The notes beneath the pieces were generated by a model, which was given only the letters and a program-made list of their open reading frames with translations, was not told where the DNA came from and searched no databases. Of a DNA stretch of 23,108 nt, positions 14,597 through 22,263 are shown in pieces. Both the position numbers and the translations under genes were made by a program. This DNA is from an uncultured Lachnospiraceae bacterium (GTDB lineage Bacteria > Bacillota > Clostridia > Lachnospirales > Lachnospiraceae): assembly GCA_934293375.1 (NCBI GenBank), contig CAKQYS010000023.1:1-23108 (forward strand). Direction: 5' to 3'. Positions within the stretch are counted from its first letter, which is position 1. The number at the start of each line of letters is the position of its first letter.

Positions 14597-14626
14597 TAGT
14601 ATGTGGAAAGTTGCATGAAATTATTC
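14597..14626 (-). promoter_or_regulatory. Sigma-G promoter of spoVT
   Basis: On the minus strand there is GAATA (14626-14622), an 18-bp spacer and CATACTA (14603-14597). Both boxes match the B. subtilis sigma-G consensus GHATR-N18-CATWHTA at every position. spoVT is a known sigma-G gene in Bacillus. Its start lies about 65 nt upstream of the TTG codon. Confidence 0.8.
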
Positions 14627-14657
14627 CTGTATTTGTTTCTATAAAACAGAAGAGTGA

Positions 14658-14686
14658 TTGCATTCCCTTTCTAATCGTGGTACAAT
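14658..14686 (+). promoter_or_regulatory. Sigma-A promoter of the SulP gene
   Basis: TTGCAT (14658-14663), a 17-bp spacer and TACAAT (14681-14686) lie 55 bp before the ATG. It is divergent from the spoVT promoter with about 30 bp between the -35 boxes. Confidence 0.85.
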
Positions 14687-14740
14687 CCTAAATCGTGTGT
14701 TTATAAATTTTTAAGATTTACGGAAAGGATAACTCATATC

Positions 14741-16384
14741 ATGAATGAACTAAGGCCAAAGCTTTTTGATGTCATGAAAGGCTACACCAAATCCCAATTG
14801 ATCAAAGATATCATCTCAGGTATCATTGTTGCCATTATTGCACTTCCCCTGTCGATCGCACTTGCAATCGCCTCCGGCGTTGGACCGGAGCAGGGACTGT
14901 ATACTGCAATCATTGCCGGCTTCTTTATCTCGTTTTTCGGAGGCAGCCGCGTTCAGATCGGCGGTCCGACTGCTGCATTTGTCGTCATTATCTACGGCAT
15001 TGTCACAGACTACGGGACCGATGGTCTGATCGTCGCTACGATCCTCGCAGGTATCATCCTTGTCATCATGGGAATCTGCCGTTTTGGTTCACTCATCAAA
15101 TATATTCCTTATACGATCACAACCGGTTTTACATGTGGAATTGCTGTCACATTGTTTGTCGGTCAGCTCAAAGATTTCTTTGGCATGGATATTGCTTCTG
15201 TGCCTTCGGAATTCACAGACAAGATCATCGTATATGCAAAAAACATTTCCCATATCAACCTGACAGCCACCGTGATCGGCCTGTGTGCAGTCGCCATCAT
15301 GCTTATATGGCCAAAGGTTACTGACAAAATTCCGGGATCCCTGATCGCCATTGTCATCACGACTGCCGTTGTCTATTTTGCAAAGCTCCCGGTCAATACG
15401 ATCGGCAGTGTATATGGCCAGCTCAGCTCTTCATTTCCTGCCTTTCATGTGCCGGCAATCTCCATGAAGCTGATCCAGAAAATGCTGTCCCCAGCCTTTA
15501 CGATCGCAATTCTCGCAGGCATTGAATCTCTGCTGTCAGCCGTTGTATCCGACGGTATGATCGGAGATACACATAAATCAAATGCAGAGCTCATCGGTCA
15601 GGGACTCGGTAATATCTTCTCCGGTCTGTTCGGCGGCATCCCTGCCACAGGTGCGATTGCAAGAACCGCTGCCAATGTACGAAATGGCGGGCGCACACCG
15701 ATCGCAGGTATTGCACACTGTGTGACACTGACAATCATTCTGCTGGTACTGATGCCGCTCGCTGCCCTGATTCCGATGACAACACTTGCTGCTGTTCTAC
15801 TCGTTGTTGCAGCGAATATGGCAGACTGGTCATCTTTCTTTCACCTATGTAAGACCGCACCAAAAAGCGACATTATTGTATTAGTTGTCACATTTTTCTT
15901 AACAGTATTCTTTGATCTGGTCGTTGCGATCGAGATCGGCGTTGTTCTGGCATCCCTGCTATTTATGAAGCGGCTGGCAGAAACAGCGGATATCAAAGCA
16001 TGGAAATATGTAGATTCCCCGGATATCACACCGGGAGAAGCTGAAAAAATGCGGGATATTCCACATTCCATCCGGGTATTCGAGATCAGCGGGCCGATGT
16101 TCTTCGCAGTAGCCGATCAAGTACTGAGCATCAACAGCAGCCATCACACTAAGGTTGTTGTTATCCGTATGCGCAGCGTGCCATCCATTGATGCAAGTGC
16201 CATGCGTTCTCTCAATGAACTGGCAGCACGGGCAAAGAAAAAGCGCATTGCTCTAATCTTTTCCCATGTCAATGAACAGCCAATGCATGTCATGGAAAAG
16301 GATGGTTTCATTGAGCGGCTCGGAAGGGAAAACTTCCGGGATAATATCGTAGAGGCACTCGACTACGCAGAATCCCTGCTGTAA
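14741..16384 (+). CDS. SulP family anion transporter with STAS domain
   Basis: This 547-residue inner-membrane transporter of the SLC26/SulP family moves sulfate, bicarbonate, dicarboxylates or similar anions in symport or exchange. About 12 hydrophobic segments span residues 25-420. The SulP signature region (ALPLSIALAIASGVGPEQGLYTAI, then GGSRVQIGGPTAAF) lies at 35-82. A C-terminal STAS domain occupies about 440-545, with DASAM at 484-488 in the helix position used for regulation. AAAGGA lies about 11 nt before the ATG. It is monocistronic and the only plus-strand gene here. The anion cannot be assigned from sequence. Confidence 0.93.
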   Translation: MNELRPKLFDVMKGYTKSQLIKDIISGIIVAIIALPLSIALAIASGVGPEQGLYTAIIAGFFISFFGGSRVQIGGPTAAFVVIIYGIVTDYGTDGLIVATILAGIILVIMGICRFGSLIKYIPYTITTGFTCGIAVTLFVGQLKDFFGMDIASVPSEFTDKIIVYAKNISHINLTATVIGLCAVAIMLIWPKVTDKIPGSLIAIVITTAVVYFAKLPVNTIGSVYGQLSSSFPAFHVPAISMKLIQKMLSPAFTIAILAGIESLLSAVVSDGMIGDTHKSNAELIGQGLGNIFSGLFGGIPATGAIARTAANVRNGGRTPIAGIAHCVTLTIILLVLMPLAALIPMTTLAAVLLVVAANMADWSSFFHLCKTAPKSDIIVLVVTFFLTVFFDLVVAIEIGVVLASLLFMKRLAETADIKAWKYVDSPDITPGEAEKMRDIPHSIRVFEISGPMFFAVADQVLSINSSHHTKVVVIRMRSVPSIDASAMRSLNELAARAKKKRIALIFSHVNEQPMHVMEKDGFIERLGRENFRDNIVEALDYAESLL

Positions 16385-16402
16385 ATTACATACAGAAGTG
16401 CA

Positions 16403-16444
16403 AATGTCCGGATACACCTTACACAGTGTACCCGGACATTTTTT
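16403..16444 (+). terminator. Terminator of the SulP gene (possibly bidirectional)
   Basis: A 15-position stem (AATGTCCGG.TACAC/GTGTA.CCGGACATT, one A-C mismatch) with an 8-nt loop is followed by TTTTTT on the plus strand. It also lies directly after the stop of the convergent AAA+ gene, where only ATTTG follows, so termination in that direction would be weaker. Confidence 0.9.
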
Positions 16445-17927
16445 AGGCAAATAACGCACGCACATGCTCTGCGTCAAAGGTAATCTGTGGAATATGATCC
16501 ACCTCAATCTGATACAAGGCATTTGCCGCAAGATGTTCTGCCGCCTGCTCCAAATCACGGATACCGGTCGTGTTGGCAAACTGCTTCACGATCTCATCCA
16601 ATCCATCCTCGGTGACAATACACTCATGCTCTAACAGACCAATCCGCTTCAGCACCTTCGGCAACGCAAATCTGCTGAAGATGATCTTCTTCTCCTCTGT
16701 CGAATAATCCGGAATATCGATCACCGCAAAACGGGACATCAAAGGGGCACTGATCTGGGACTTGTCGTTGGCTGTCGCGATTGGATACACACCGACCGTC
16801 GGCACCATACATTCCATGTAATTGTCTGTAAAGCCAAGATTGTCAAGCAGTGTCAGCAGGACATCCGCAGGATTGCCATTGCCCTTGCCGGAGGATGCCT
16901 TATCCAGCTCATTGATAATAAAGACAAGATTCGACTCCCCTGCCATCGCAAATGCTTCCATGATGATGCCCGGCTTCGCATTGCCATAGATTCTGGAGCT
17001 TCCTGTCAGCTGCTCCGGATCATTGATCGAACTCATATCCAGCGTCGTCCACGGCAGCTTCAGAATCCTCGCTACCGCATATGCGATCTGGGACTTTCCT
17101 GTTCCGGCAGGGCCGCACAGCAGCAGTCCATATGCCGGCAGTGTATGGGTTCGATTGATCTGGATGATCGTCTCCATAATCCTCTGCTTCACACGCTCTA
17201 AGCCATACAACTCCTCATCTAAGATCCGTCTCGCCTCAACCGGGTCGATTGTCTCAAAATAATTATTTTTCCATTGCACATTCATCATAATGGAGAGTGC
17301 CCGCTGTGCATGTCTTCTCTCCTCCGGCGATACCTCATGGGAATGCGCCACCGCAAGATTCCGTCTCGCCCACAGTCTGATATTGTCCGGCATCGTCCGT
17401 CCCGCACAGGTCATGAAGTCCGAAATGCTCTGCAGACTGGTCAGCTTCATCTCATCGCCTTCCTCATCTGCCTCATCCTCATCAATCTCCTCCTCGGACG
17501 CACTGCTCGCCAGCAGTCTCTCAATCATAAACTGCAAAAAGCCATCCTGTGCTGACAGCTTCGTACCACCGCCAAATGCCACCTCGCGGATCCGGTATAC
17601 GGCATAGCCTTCTTCCAGATTCTTACCGGAAAGTCTGACACTGATATGGTTCTCACCAAGCCATTTGATCAGACTGACAAACCGGGCATCAATCCGCAGA
17701 ATATCTGCGCAAAAAGTATCCCGTTCCTCCTTAAACTCAAATGCCGTCCGCTTCGCCTGGTTCGTAAAAATGCCCTGTGCATGGTGTGCCCACTGCCGTG
17801 CCTTATTGTCTAACACAAGAATCGGCTCCTCCGGCGACTTCTCCTTCGCATTGGAATAAAATACAGTGTATGTGCACACCTCATCAATCGGTGCATCGGA
17901 TGTATGATTAAAATCAAATACTGGCAT
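16443..17927 (-). CDS. Lon-like AAA+ ATPase lacking a protease domain
   Basis: This 494-residue protein has an ATPase module (about 230-470) resembling that of Lon: ILDEELYGLERVKQRI before the P-loop GPAGTGKS (272-279), ELDKASSG...NPADVLLTLLD after Walker B, sensor 1 IATAND (383-388), SRF arginine finger (Arg399) and sensor 2 GIRDLEQ (Arg457). It ends there, so the Ser-Lys protease domain of Lon is absent. Walker B reads VFIINE (335-340), with Asn339 where Asp normally coordinates Mg2+. The N-terminal ~140 residues are unrecognised, and an acidic linker (EEEIDEDEADEEGDE, 145-159) follows. GAGGAG precedes the ATG at 17927. A remodelling or chaperone role is inference. The ykgJ-like gene and a partial repeat lie upstream. 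Confidence 0.8.
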   Translation of the reverse strand: MPVFDFNHTSDAPIDEVCTYTVFYSNAKEKSPEEPILVLDNKARQWAHHAQGIFTNQAKRTAFEFKEERDTFCADILRIDARFVSLIKWLGENHISVRLSGKNLEEGYAVYRIREVAFGGGTKLSAQDGFLQFMIERLLASSASEEEIDEDEADEEGDEMKLTSLQSISDFMTCAGRTMPDNIRLWARRNLAVAHSHEVSPEERRHAQRALSIMMNVQWKNNYFETIDPVEARRILDEELYGLERVKQRIMETIIQINRTHTLPAYGLLLCGPAGTGKSQIAYAVARILKLPWTTLDMSSINDPEQLTGSSRIYGNAKPGIIMEAFAMAGESNLVFIINELDKASSGKGNGNPADVLLTLLDNLGFTDNYMECMVPTVGVYPIATANDKSQISAPLMSRFAVIDIPDYSTEEKKIIFSRFALPKVLKRIGLLEHECIVTEDGLDEIVKQFANTTGIRDLEQAAEHLAANALYQIEVDHIPQITFDAEHVRALFA

Positions 17928-17960
17928 GTTCTTTCTCCTCTCTGTGTTCTCCTTCTTAGT

Positions 17961-18047
17961 CGATTGCGAAATTCTCCATTGCAATTGCAATTATATGCAT
18001 ATTGCATGATGTATCAGCAGGTACCGATCTACCTGCGTGCCTGATAC
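17961..18047. mobile_element. Partial second copy of the inverted-repeat element
   Basis: 17961-18024 aligns without gaps to the left arm of the 283-bp element (5486-5549) at 54 of 64 positions. 18035-18047 (GCGTGCCTGATAC) matches the inner part of its right arm (5699-5713) with a 2-nt deletion. The centre and the outer right arm are missing. The remnant forms a hairpin: GTATCAG (18011-18017) with CTGATAC (18041-18047), and CAGGTA with TACCTG inside. It includes the last codons and stop of the ykgJ-like gene and ends 33 bp before the AAA+ start. Confidence 0.75.
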
Positions 18048-18667
18048 TGGGTGTAAAAATCCTGTGTCACATCGTATGGGGTCAGATAAAAGGTCTGCAG
18101 CACACCCATGCTGATCTGACGGATTTCGGTCTCATCGGTACATGCCGCCGCCTTCTCGGAAAGCCGCTTCAAATACCAGTGCCAGTCATTGATAAATGCC
18201 TCGTATTGTGACAGCCTCGGCACGCCTAACCATTTGCTGATCTTGACCTTCGTGCGGTTCGGCTTCCTGCATTCATCCACCTGCAGAAAATACGAGAAAT
18301 CTCCATCCTCATAAATGCGTCCCAGCGGAAACAGTCTGCAGATCCCCGGTCTCGCCGCATGAATGCTGCATCGTCCCTGTGCATCCAGATAATAACAGCC
18401 ACTCTTATTTTCCCCAAGCTGCAAATGCGGCAGCACCAGACCATCCACTACACCAAGTGCCACACCGGTTGTAAGCAGTGTCTCAAAAGACTGTCCCGTA
18501 TAACGGCACAGTTCATAGACATCATACGGATCTAACACGATCGTATCCTCTGCCACACGGCAGCATTCCGAACAGCCTGCACAGTCTCCACACCCGAGCT
18601 TCGCCATATCGTTCGCCTTATATTTCTTACCGTCAGACCGTTCTGACATATCCCAATCTCTTAACAT
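18029..18667 (-). CDS. YkgJ family cysteine-cluster protein
   Basis: This 212-residue cytoplasmic protein has two groups of cysteines: CGDCAGCSECC (26-36) and C91, C100 and C110 in GRCSIHAARPGICRLFPLGR, with another in VDECRKP. This is the CxxCxxCC...CxxY/H.RPxxCR layout of the YkgJ/UPF0153 (CxxCxxCC) family, proposed to bind a metal or Fe-S cluster; its function is unknown. TGAGG lies 7 nt before the ATG. The last residues (QYQARR) and stop are encoded within the repeat remnant at 17961-18047, so the natural C-terminus may have been changed. Confidence 0.88.
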   Translation of the reverse strand: MLRDWDMSERSDGKKYKANDMAKLGCGDCAGCSECCRVAEDTIVLDPYDVYELCRYTGQSFETLLTTGVALGVVDGLVLPHLQLGENKSGCYYLDAQGRCSIHAARPGICRLFPLGRIYEDGDFSYFLQVDECRKPNRTKVKISKWLGVPRLSQYEAFINDWHWYLKRLSEKAAACTDETEIRQISMGVLQTFYLTPYDVTQDFYTQYQARR

Positions 18668-18750
18668 TTTACAACCTCATATCATTTATCTGCATTACAT
18701 ATGCTTCATTGTATCGTGGATATCGTGAAAATGCAATGCATATATCACAG

Positions 18751-18788
18751 AAAAAATACCGCAGACAGCATATTTGCCATCTGCGGTA
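18751..18788 (-). terminator. Terminator of the PTS gene
   Basis: A TACCGCAGA/TCTGCGGTA stem (9 bp, 14-nt loop) is followed by TTTTTT on the minus strand, 58 bp after the PTS stop codon. The remaining stretch to the ykgJ-like gene start is A/T-rich, without a clear promoter. Confidence 0.88.
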
Positions 18789-18845
18789 AACATCTACTCT
18801 TACTATAGAAATATCCGGCTGTCCAAGGCAGCAGATCCCTGCCTG

Positions 18846-21008
18846 TTACGCCTCGTATTCATCAATTGCAAACAACGGATCTCCTGCAGCTACCTTGCCT
18901 TCTGCAAGTAATCTGATCTTCTGGTTCTCTGCCAGCTCTGTACAGATAACCGGAGAACAGATGGATGGCGCATGCTCCTTCAGATACTCAATATTGATCT
19001 TCATGAGCGGCTGTCCCTTCTTAACCTTCTGGGATGCTTCTACCATCACCTCAAATCCTTCTCCGTTAAGCTTCACTGTATCAATGCCGATATGCAGAAT
19101 CATGGAAACACCGCTTTCGGTCTGGAAACCGATCGCATGCTTCGTATCAAATACAAATGCAATCTCGCCATCCTCCGGTGCTACGATCGTCGCATCCGTT
19201 GGTGTCACTACCGCGCCATCACCCATCATGCGACTTGAAAACACCTCATCCGGTGCAGTGCTGACATCGGCAGCCAGACCTGTGATCGGGCTGTGAATGA
19301 TCGTGCTCTTTACCACTTTCTTGTCTTCTGCAGACACATTTGTATCTCCTGCTTGCACCTGTGGAGTCTCTGCGGCTTCCGCCTTGGTGTTGATCTCCAC
19401 ATTTTCAGCCGTCTCCAGATAGTCTTCAAAATTTGACTTGATCACCGTTACCTTCGGTCCATAGATGATCTGCACACCATTTCCCTTGTGTACAACACCG
19501 GACGCTCCTGTCGCCTGCAGGATCGAATCGTTGACCAGCTCCGGCTTGTATACTGTACAACGCAGTCTGGTTGCACAGCAGTCCACATCCGAAATGTTCT
19601 TCTTGCCACCAAGACCTCTTAAAATACCCTCTGATACGGCATCCTCCGCATTTGCAGGCGCATTTGCCTCTGTCCCCTGTGCTGCATTCTTTGCATTGAC
19701 ATCGGCTCTGGTATAGAGCTTCACTTCCTCCGCATCATCACGACCCGGTGTCTTCAAATCAAGCTTCTTAATGAGGAAGGAGAACAGCAGATAGTACACG
19801 ATAAAGTATACGATACCTACAATGATCACCCATACCCAGCTTGTCTTCGCATTGCCCTGTAAGATACCGAACAGGAACAGATCGATAAATCCACCTGAAA
19901 ATGTCATACCGACACCGACATTGCAGATATGCATCAGCATATATGCCGCACCTGCGAACACACAATGAATTCCATATAACAATGGTGCCACAAATAAGAA
20001 TGTGAACTCCAGTGGCTCTGTGATACCTGTCAGCATAGAAGTTAAAGCGGCTGACATTAACAGTCCTGCAACCTGATCTCTCTTTTCAGGCTTAGCTGTA
20101 CGATACATGGCCAATGCCGCACCCGGAAGGCCGAAGATCATCAGTGGGAACTTTCCTGACATAAATCTGGTAGCAGATACCGCAAAATGGGATACCGACG
20201 GATCTGATAACTGTGCAAAGAAAATGTTCTGTGCACCCTCGATCATCTGTCCTGCTACCTCCATGCTGCCGCCCACACCTGTCTGCCAGAATGGCAGGTA
20301 GAATACATGATGCAGTCCAAACGGGATCAACAATCTCTCCATGAATCCGTATACCCAGGTTCCGGCATAACCTGAACGAAGTACAATATCGCCCACTGCG
20401 TAAATGCCTGACTGGATTGCCGGCCAGATGAAGAACATTAAAATACCAACAACAACATAGACCAGACCGGAAATGATCGGTACAAATCTGGTTCCGCCAA
20501 AGAATGACAGCACCTGTGGCAGCTGAATCTTATAAAACTTATTATGCAGTGCAGCTACACCCAGACCTACAATAATACCGCCAAACACACCCATCTGCAG
20601 GGATGTGATACCGCATACATCTGCTGTTGCACCGCTTAACATTGCCTCTGTACCACCATGGATCGTAATCATCGCACCGATCGATGCGTGCATGATAAAG
20701 AACGCAATCGCTGCAGACAATGCCGCAACTTCTTTCTCTTTCTTTGCCATACCGATCGCAACACCCATGGCAAATATGATCGGCAGATTCGTAAACACAA
20801 TATTACCTGCTGCATTCATAACCTGCAGAATCGCATTTAAAACCGTTCCGGGTCCCATCACCTTCATCAAACCGTATGTCGTGAGCATAGTTTCATTTGT
20901 AAAGGATCCACCAATACCCAGCAGAAGTCCTGCAACCGGCAAAATCGCGATCGGCAGCATGAAGGATCTTCCGACTCTCTGCAGTATACCAAAAATCTTG
21001 TCTTTCAT
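18846..21008 (-). CDS. PTS glucose-family permease, EIICBA
   Basis: This 720-residue membrane protein imports and phosphorylates a sugar using phosphate from HPr. EIIC (about 1-420) has ten or so membrane segments and the substrate motif GITEPLEFTF (328-337). EIIB (about 455-535) carries the phospho-cysteine in DCCATRLR (Cys478). EIIA (about 565-715) has His624 (DTKHAIG) and phospho-His639 (ILHIGIDTV). An Ala-rich linker joins EIIC and EIIB. Domain order and length match B. subtilis PtsG, though N-acetylglucosamine or maltose specificity is not excluded. The start at 21008 has GGAG 6 nt upstream; an in-frame extension upstream crosses the leader and is rejected. The leader carries RAT-type antitermination control. 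Confidence 0.93.
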   Translation of the reverse strand: MKDKIFGILQRVGRSFMLPIAILPVAGLLLGIGGSFTNETMLTTYGLMKVMGPGTVLNAILQVMNAAGNIVFTNLPIIFAMGVAIGMAKKEKEVAALSAAIAFFIMHASIGAMITIHGGTEAMLSGATADVCGITSLQMGVFGGIIVGLGVAALHNKFYKIQLPQVLSFFGGTRFVPIISGLVYVVVGILMFFIWPAIQSGIYAVGDIVLRSGYAGTWVYGFMERLLIPFGLHHVFYLPFWQTGVGGSMEVAGQMIEGAQNIFFAQLSDPSVSHFAVSATRFMSGKFPLMIFGLPGAALAMYRTAKPEKRDQVAGLLMSAALTSMLTGITEPLEFTFLFVAPLLYGIHCVFAGAAYMLMHICNVGVGMTFSGGFIDLFLFGILQGNAKTSWVWVIIVGIVYFIVYYLLFSFLIKKLDLKTPGRDDAEEVKLYTRADVNAKNAAQGTEANAPANAEDAVSEGILRGLGGKKNISDVDCCATRLRCTVYKPELVNDSILQATGASGVVHKGNGVQIIYGPKVTVIKSNFEDYLETAENVEINTKAEAAETPQVQAGDTNVSAEDKKVVKSTIIHSPITGLAADVSTAPDEVFSSRMMGDGAVVTPTDATIVAPEDGEIAFVFDTKHAIGFQTESGVSMILHIGIDTVKLNGEGFEVMVEASQKVKKGQPLMKINIEYLKEHAPSICSPVICTELAENQKIRLLAEGKVAAGDPLFAIDEYEA

Positions 21009-21108
21009 AAGCAACTCCTCTCTCTGGATCTTCATCCAATCTGTTATTATTTTCTCTGTTTTGGAATGATTTATGTGGTAGATTTGCTTCTGCTGCAGCA
21101 ATCCGGTT

Positions 21109-21170
21109 AAAAAAAGAAGACATGAACCCAGCATAAACTTCTTCCAAGCTTATAACAGGTTCATGCCTTC
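21109..21170 (-). terminator. Leader terminator of the PTS gene
   Basis: On the minus strand GAAGGCATGAACC (21170-21158) pairs with GGTTCATGTCTTC (21128-21116), 13 bp with one G-U. An inner ATAAGCTT/AAGTTTAT stem and then TTTTTTT follow. It lies 100 bp upstream of the start codon. Its 5' arm overlaps the RAT element, so the two structures exclude each other. Confidence 0.88.
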
Positions 21171-21186
21171 TTACAAGTAACACACC
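21158..21186 (-). promoter_or_regulatory. RAT antiterminator site (GlcT/LicT type)
   Basis: This 29-nt minus-strand element starts GG, contains GTTACT and AGGCATGA, and ends AACC. Its length, ends and the GTTACT...AGGCA pattern match ribonucleic antiterminator targets of the BglG/SacY/LicT/GlcT family. GTGTTACT...GGCATGA is especially close to the B. subtilis ptsG site as I remember it. Binding would stabilise this hairpin and melt the overlapping terminator when substrate is present. No such regulator gene is in the window. Confidence 0.82.
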
Positions 21187-21196
21187 TTATGATATT

Positions 21197-21225
21197 AAGT
21201 TATCACACTCTGGGGTGCTTGTCAA
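21197..21225 (-). promoter_or_regulatory. Promoter of the PTS gene
   Basis: On the minus strand, a perfect TTGACA (21225-21220), a 17-bp spacer and TAACTT (21202-21197) with a TGA extended -10 are present. The -35 sits in a palindrome GGGTG-(ttgacaag)-CACCC (21213-21230), which could be an operator. The start lies a few bases before the RAT element. Confidence 0.7.
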
Positions 21226-21272
21226 CACCCAAATTCTGCCTGATCGTTCCGCCGGATTCTATGCCGGCAGCA

Positions 21273-21824
21273 TCACGCCTCGCCCGTCAGCTTCACCACA
21301 ATCTTGTCATGGTGCACAGCCGGCAGGAATTTCTCAAAAATATCACTTGTCCGAATGCGCATACTGGAAGTACTGACACAAGGATGACATCCCAGATATT
21401 CTCCCTGCAAAATATCCTCGTCCACTAACAACTGCACATGATTCTCCGCATCGTTCATCAGCCCCATCACGCTCACTGCCCCCGGCTGGATATCCAGATA
21501 TCTCTCCATATCCTCCGGCGATGCAAACGATAATCTCGCACTATTGATCTGGGACGATAATTCCTTTGTCTTGAACGGCTTCTCACCCGGCATCATCAGC
21601 AGATAGAAATTCGTCTTCTGCCTGTTGCACAAAAACAGATTCTTGCAGATGGTCGCCTCTAACACAGCGTCAATCTCATAACAATCTTCCATATGGTCTG
21701 CATGGGCGTGATCCGTCCGGTCATATTCAATGCCAATCTCATCTAGGAAATCATACACACGAACCTCACGCGCAAGTCTCCCCTCACACGACTCGGGTCT
21801 TCCCTTATATAACTGCAACTCCAT
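21273..21824 (-). CDS. proX: Prolyl-tRNA editing protein ProX (YbaK family)
   Basis: This 183-residue stand-alone editing-domain protein of the YbaK/ProX group hydrolyses mischarged tRNA, typically Ala-tRNA(Pro). It has the family layout: an N-terminal segment with RVYDFLDEIGIEYDRTDH, then ICKNLFLCNRQKTNFYLLMMPGEK, the GAVSVMGLMND region and LGCHPCVSTSSMRI near residues 147-160. The ATG at 21824 is preferred over the adjacent GTG because GGAGG lies 7 nt from the ATG. It follows the Dabb gene by 14 bp and should share its promoter. A small GCCGG/CCGGC hairpin follows the stop without a U-run. Confidence 0.88.
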   Translation of the reverse strand: MELQLYKGRPESCEGRLAREVRVYDFLDEIGIEYDRTDHAHADHMEDCYEIDAVLEATICKNLFLCNRQKTNFYLLMMPGEKPFKTKELSSQINSARLSFASPEDMERYLDIQPGAVSVMGLMNDAENHVQLLVDEDILQGEYLGCHPCVSTSSMRIRTSDIFEKFLPAVHHDKIVVKLTGEA

Positions 21825-21838
21825 CACTCTGCCTCCGT

Positions 21839-22141
21839 CTACACTTCATAATCCATACATACTCTGTTCTTCGTATATGGTCTGACATAAGTATCCGCAA
21901 CTGCCACATGTGCCGGGTGTCCCGCATAACCCTTCAATGCTTCTTCTGATTCTAACAAAGAATCTAACATAACCTCTGCATTGGAGCTGGCTAATGGATC
22001 AATGTGAATCTGCATCTCTACAAGTCCAGGCACCTTGCCAACCAGTGCCTCAAGCTCCCGCTTCATATTCTGCTTGATCTCCTGCTTTTCTGCTTCCGTC
22101 TTACTATCATCTAACTGCCATAATATTACATGCTTAACCAT
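21839..22141 (-). CDS. Dabb (stress-responsive A/B barrel) domain protein
   Basis: This 100-residue protein is a single dimeric alpha/beta barrel domain. MVKHVILWQLDDS opens the first strand, GLVEMQIHIDPLASS gives the second, and HPAHVAVADTYVRPY the conserved HPxH/V..ADxxVRP region. Dabb proteins are cytoplasmic and mostly of unknown function. AGGAGG lies 6 nt before the ATG at 22141. It is the first gene of a two-gene unit with proX. Confidence 0.9.
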   Translation of the reverse strand: MVKHVILWQLDDSKTEAEKQEIKQNMKRELEALVGKVPGLVEMQIHIDPLASSNAEVMLDSLLESEEALKGYAGHPAHVAVADTYVRPYTKNRVCMDYEV

Positions 22142-22216
22142 GCCATACCTCCTGATATCTAATCTCTTGTATTCTCTCACCTGCCGTCTTCAGCCGGATG
22201 TTCATTTGCAGTTCCT

Positions 22217-22245
22217 ATCATAGCGAATTCCATGCACAGATGCAA
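22217..22245 (-). promoter_or_regulatory. Sigma-A promoter of the Dabb-proX unit
   Basis: On the minus strand, TTGCAT (22245-22240), a 17-bp spacer and TATGAT (22222-22217) lie just after the end of the phosphatase gene. The leader is about 70 nt. Confidence 0.72.
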
Positions 22246-22263
22246 GTCCCGCCGTACATTTAC

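Noticed and set aside
16443..17927. Complete Lon protease
   Set aside because: The frame ends after sensor 2, so there is no catalytic Ser-Lys domain and no downstream remnant.
21009..21134. N-terminal extension of the PTS permease
   Set aside because: It covers the leader terminator region; GGAG and homologous MKDKIFGILQ mark the start at 21008.
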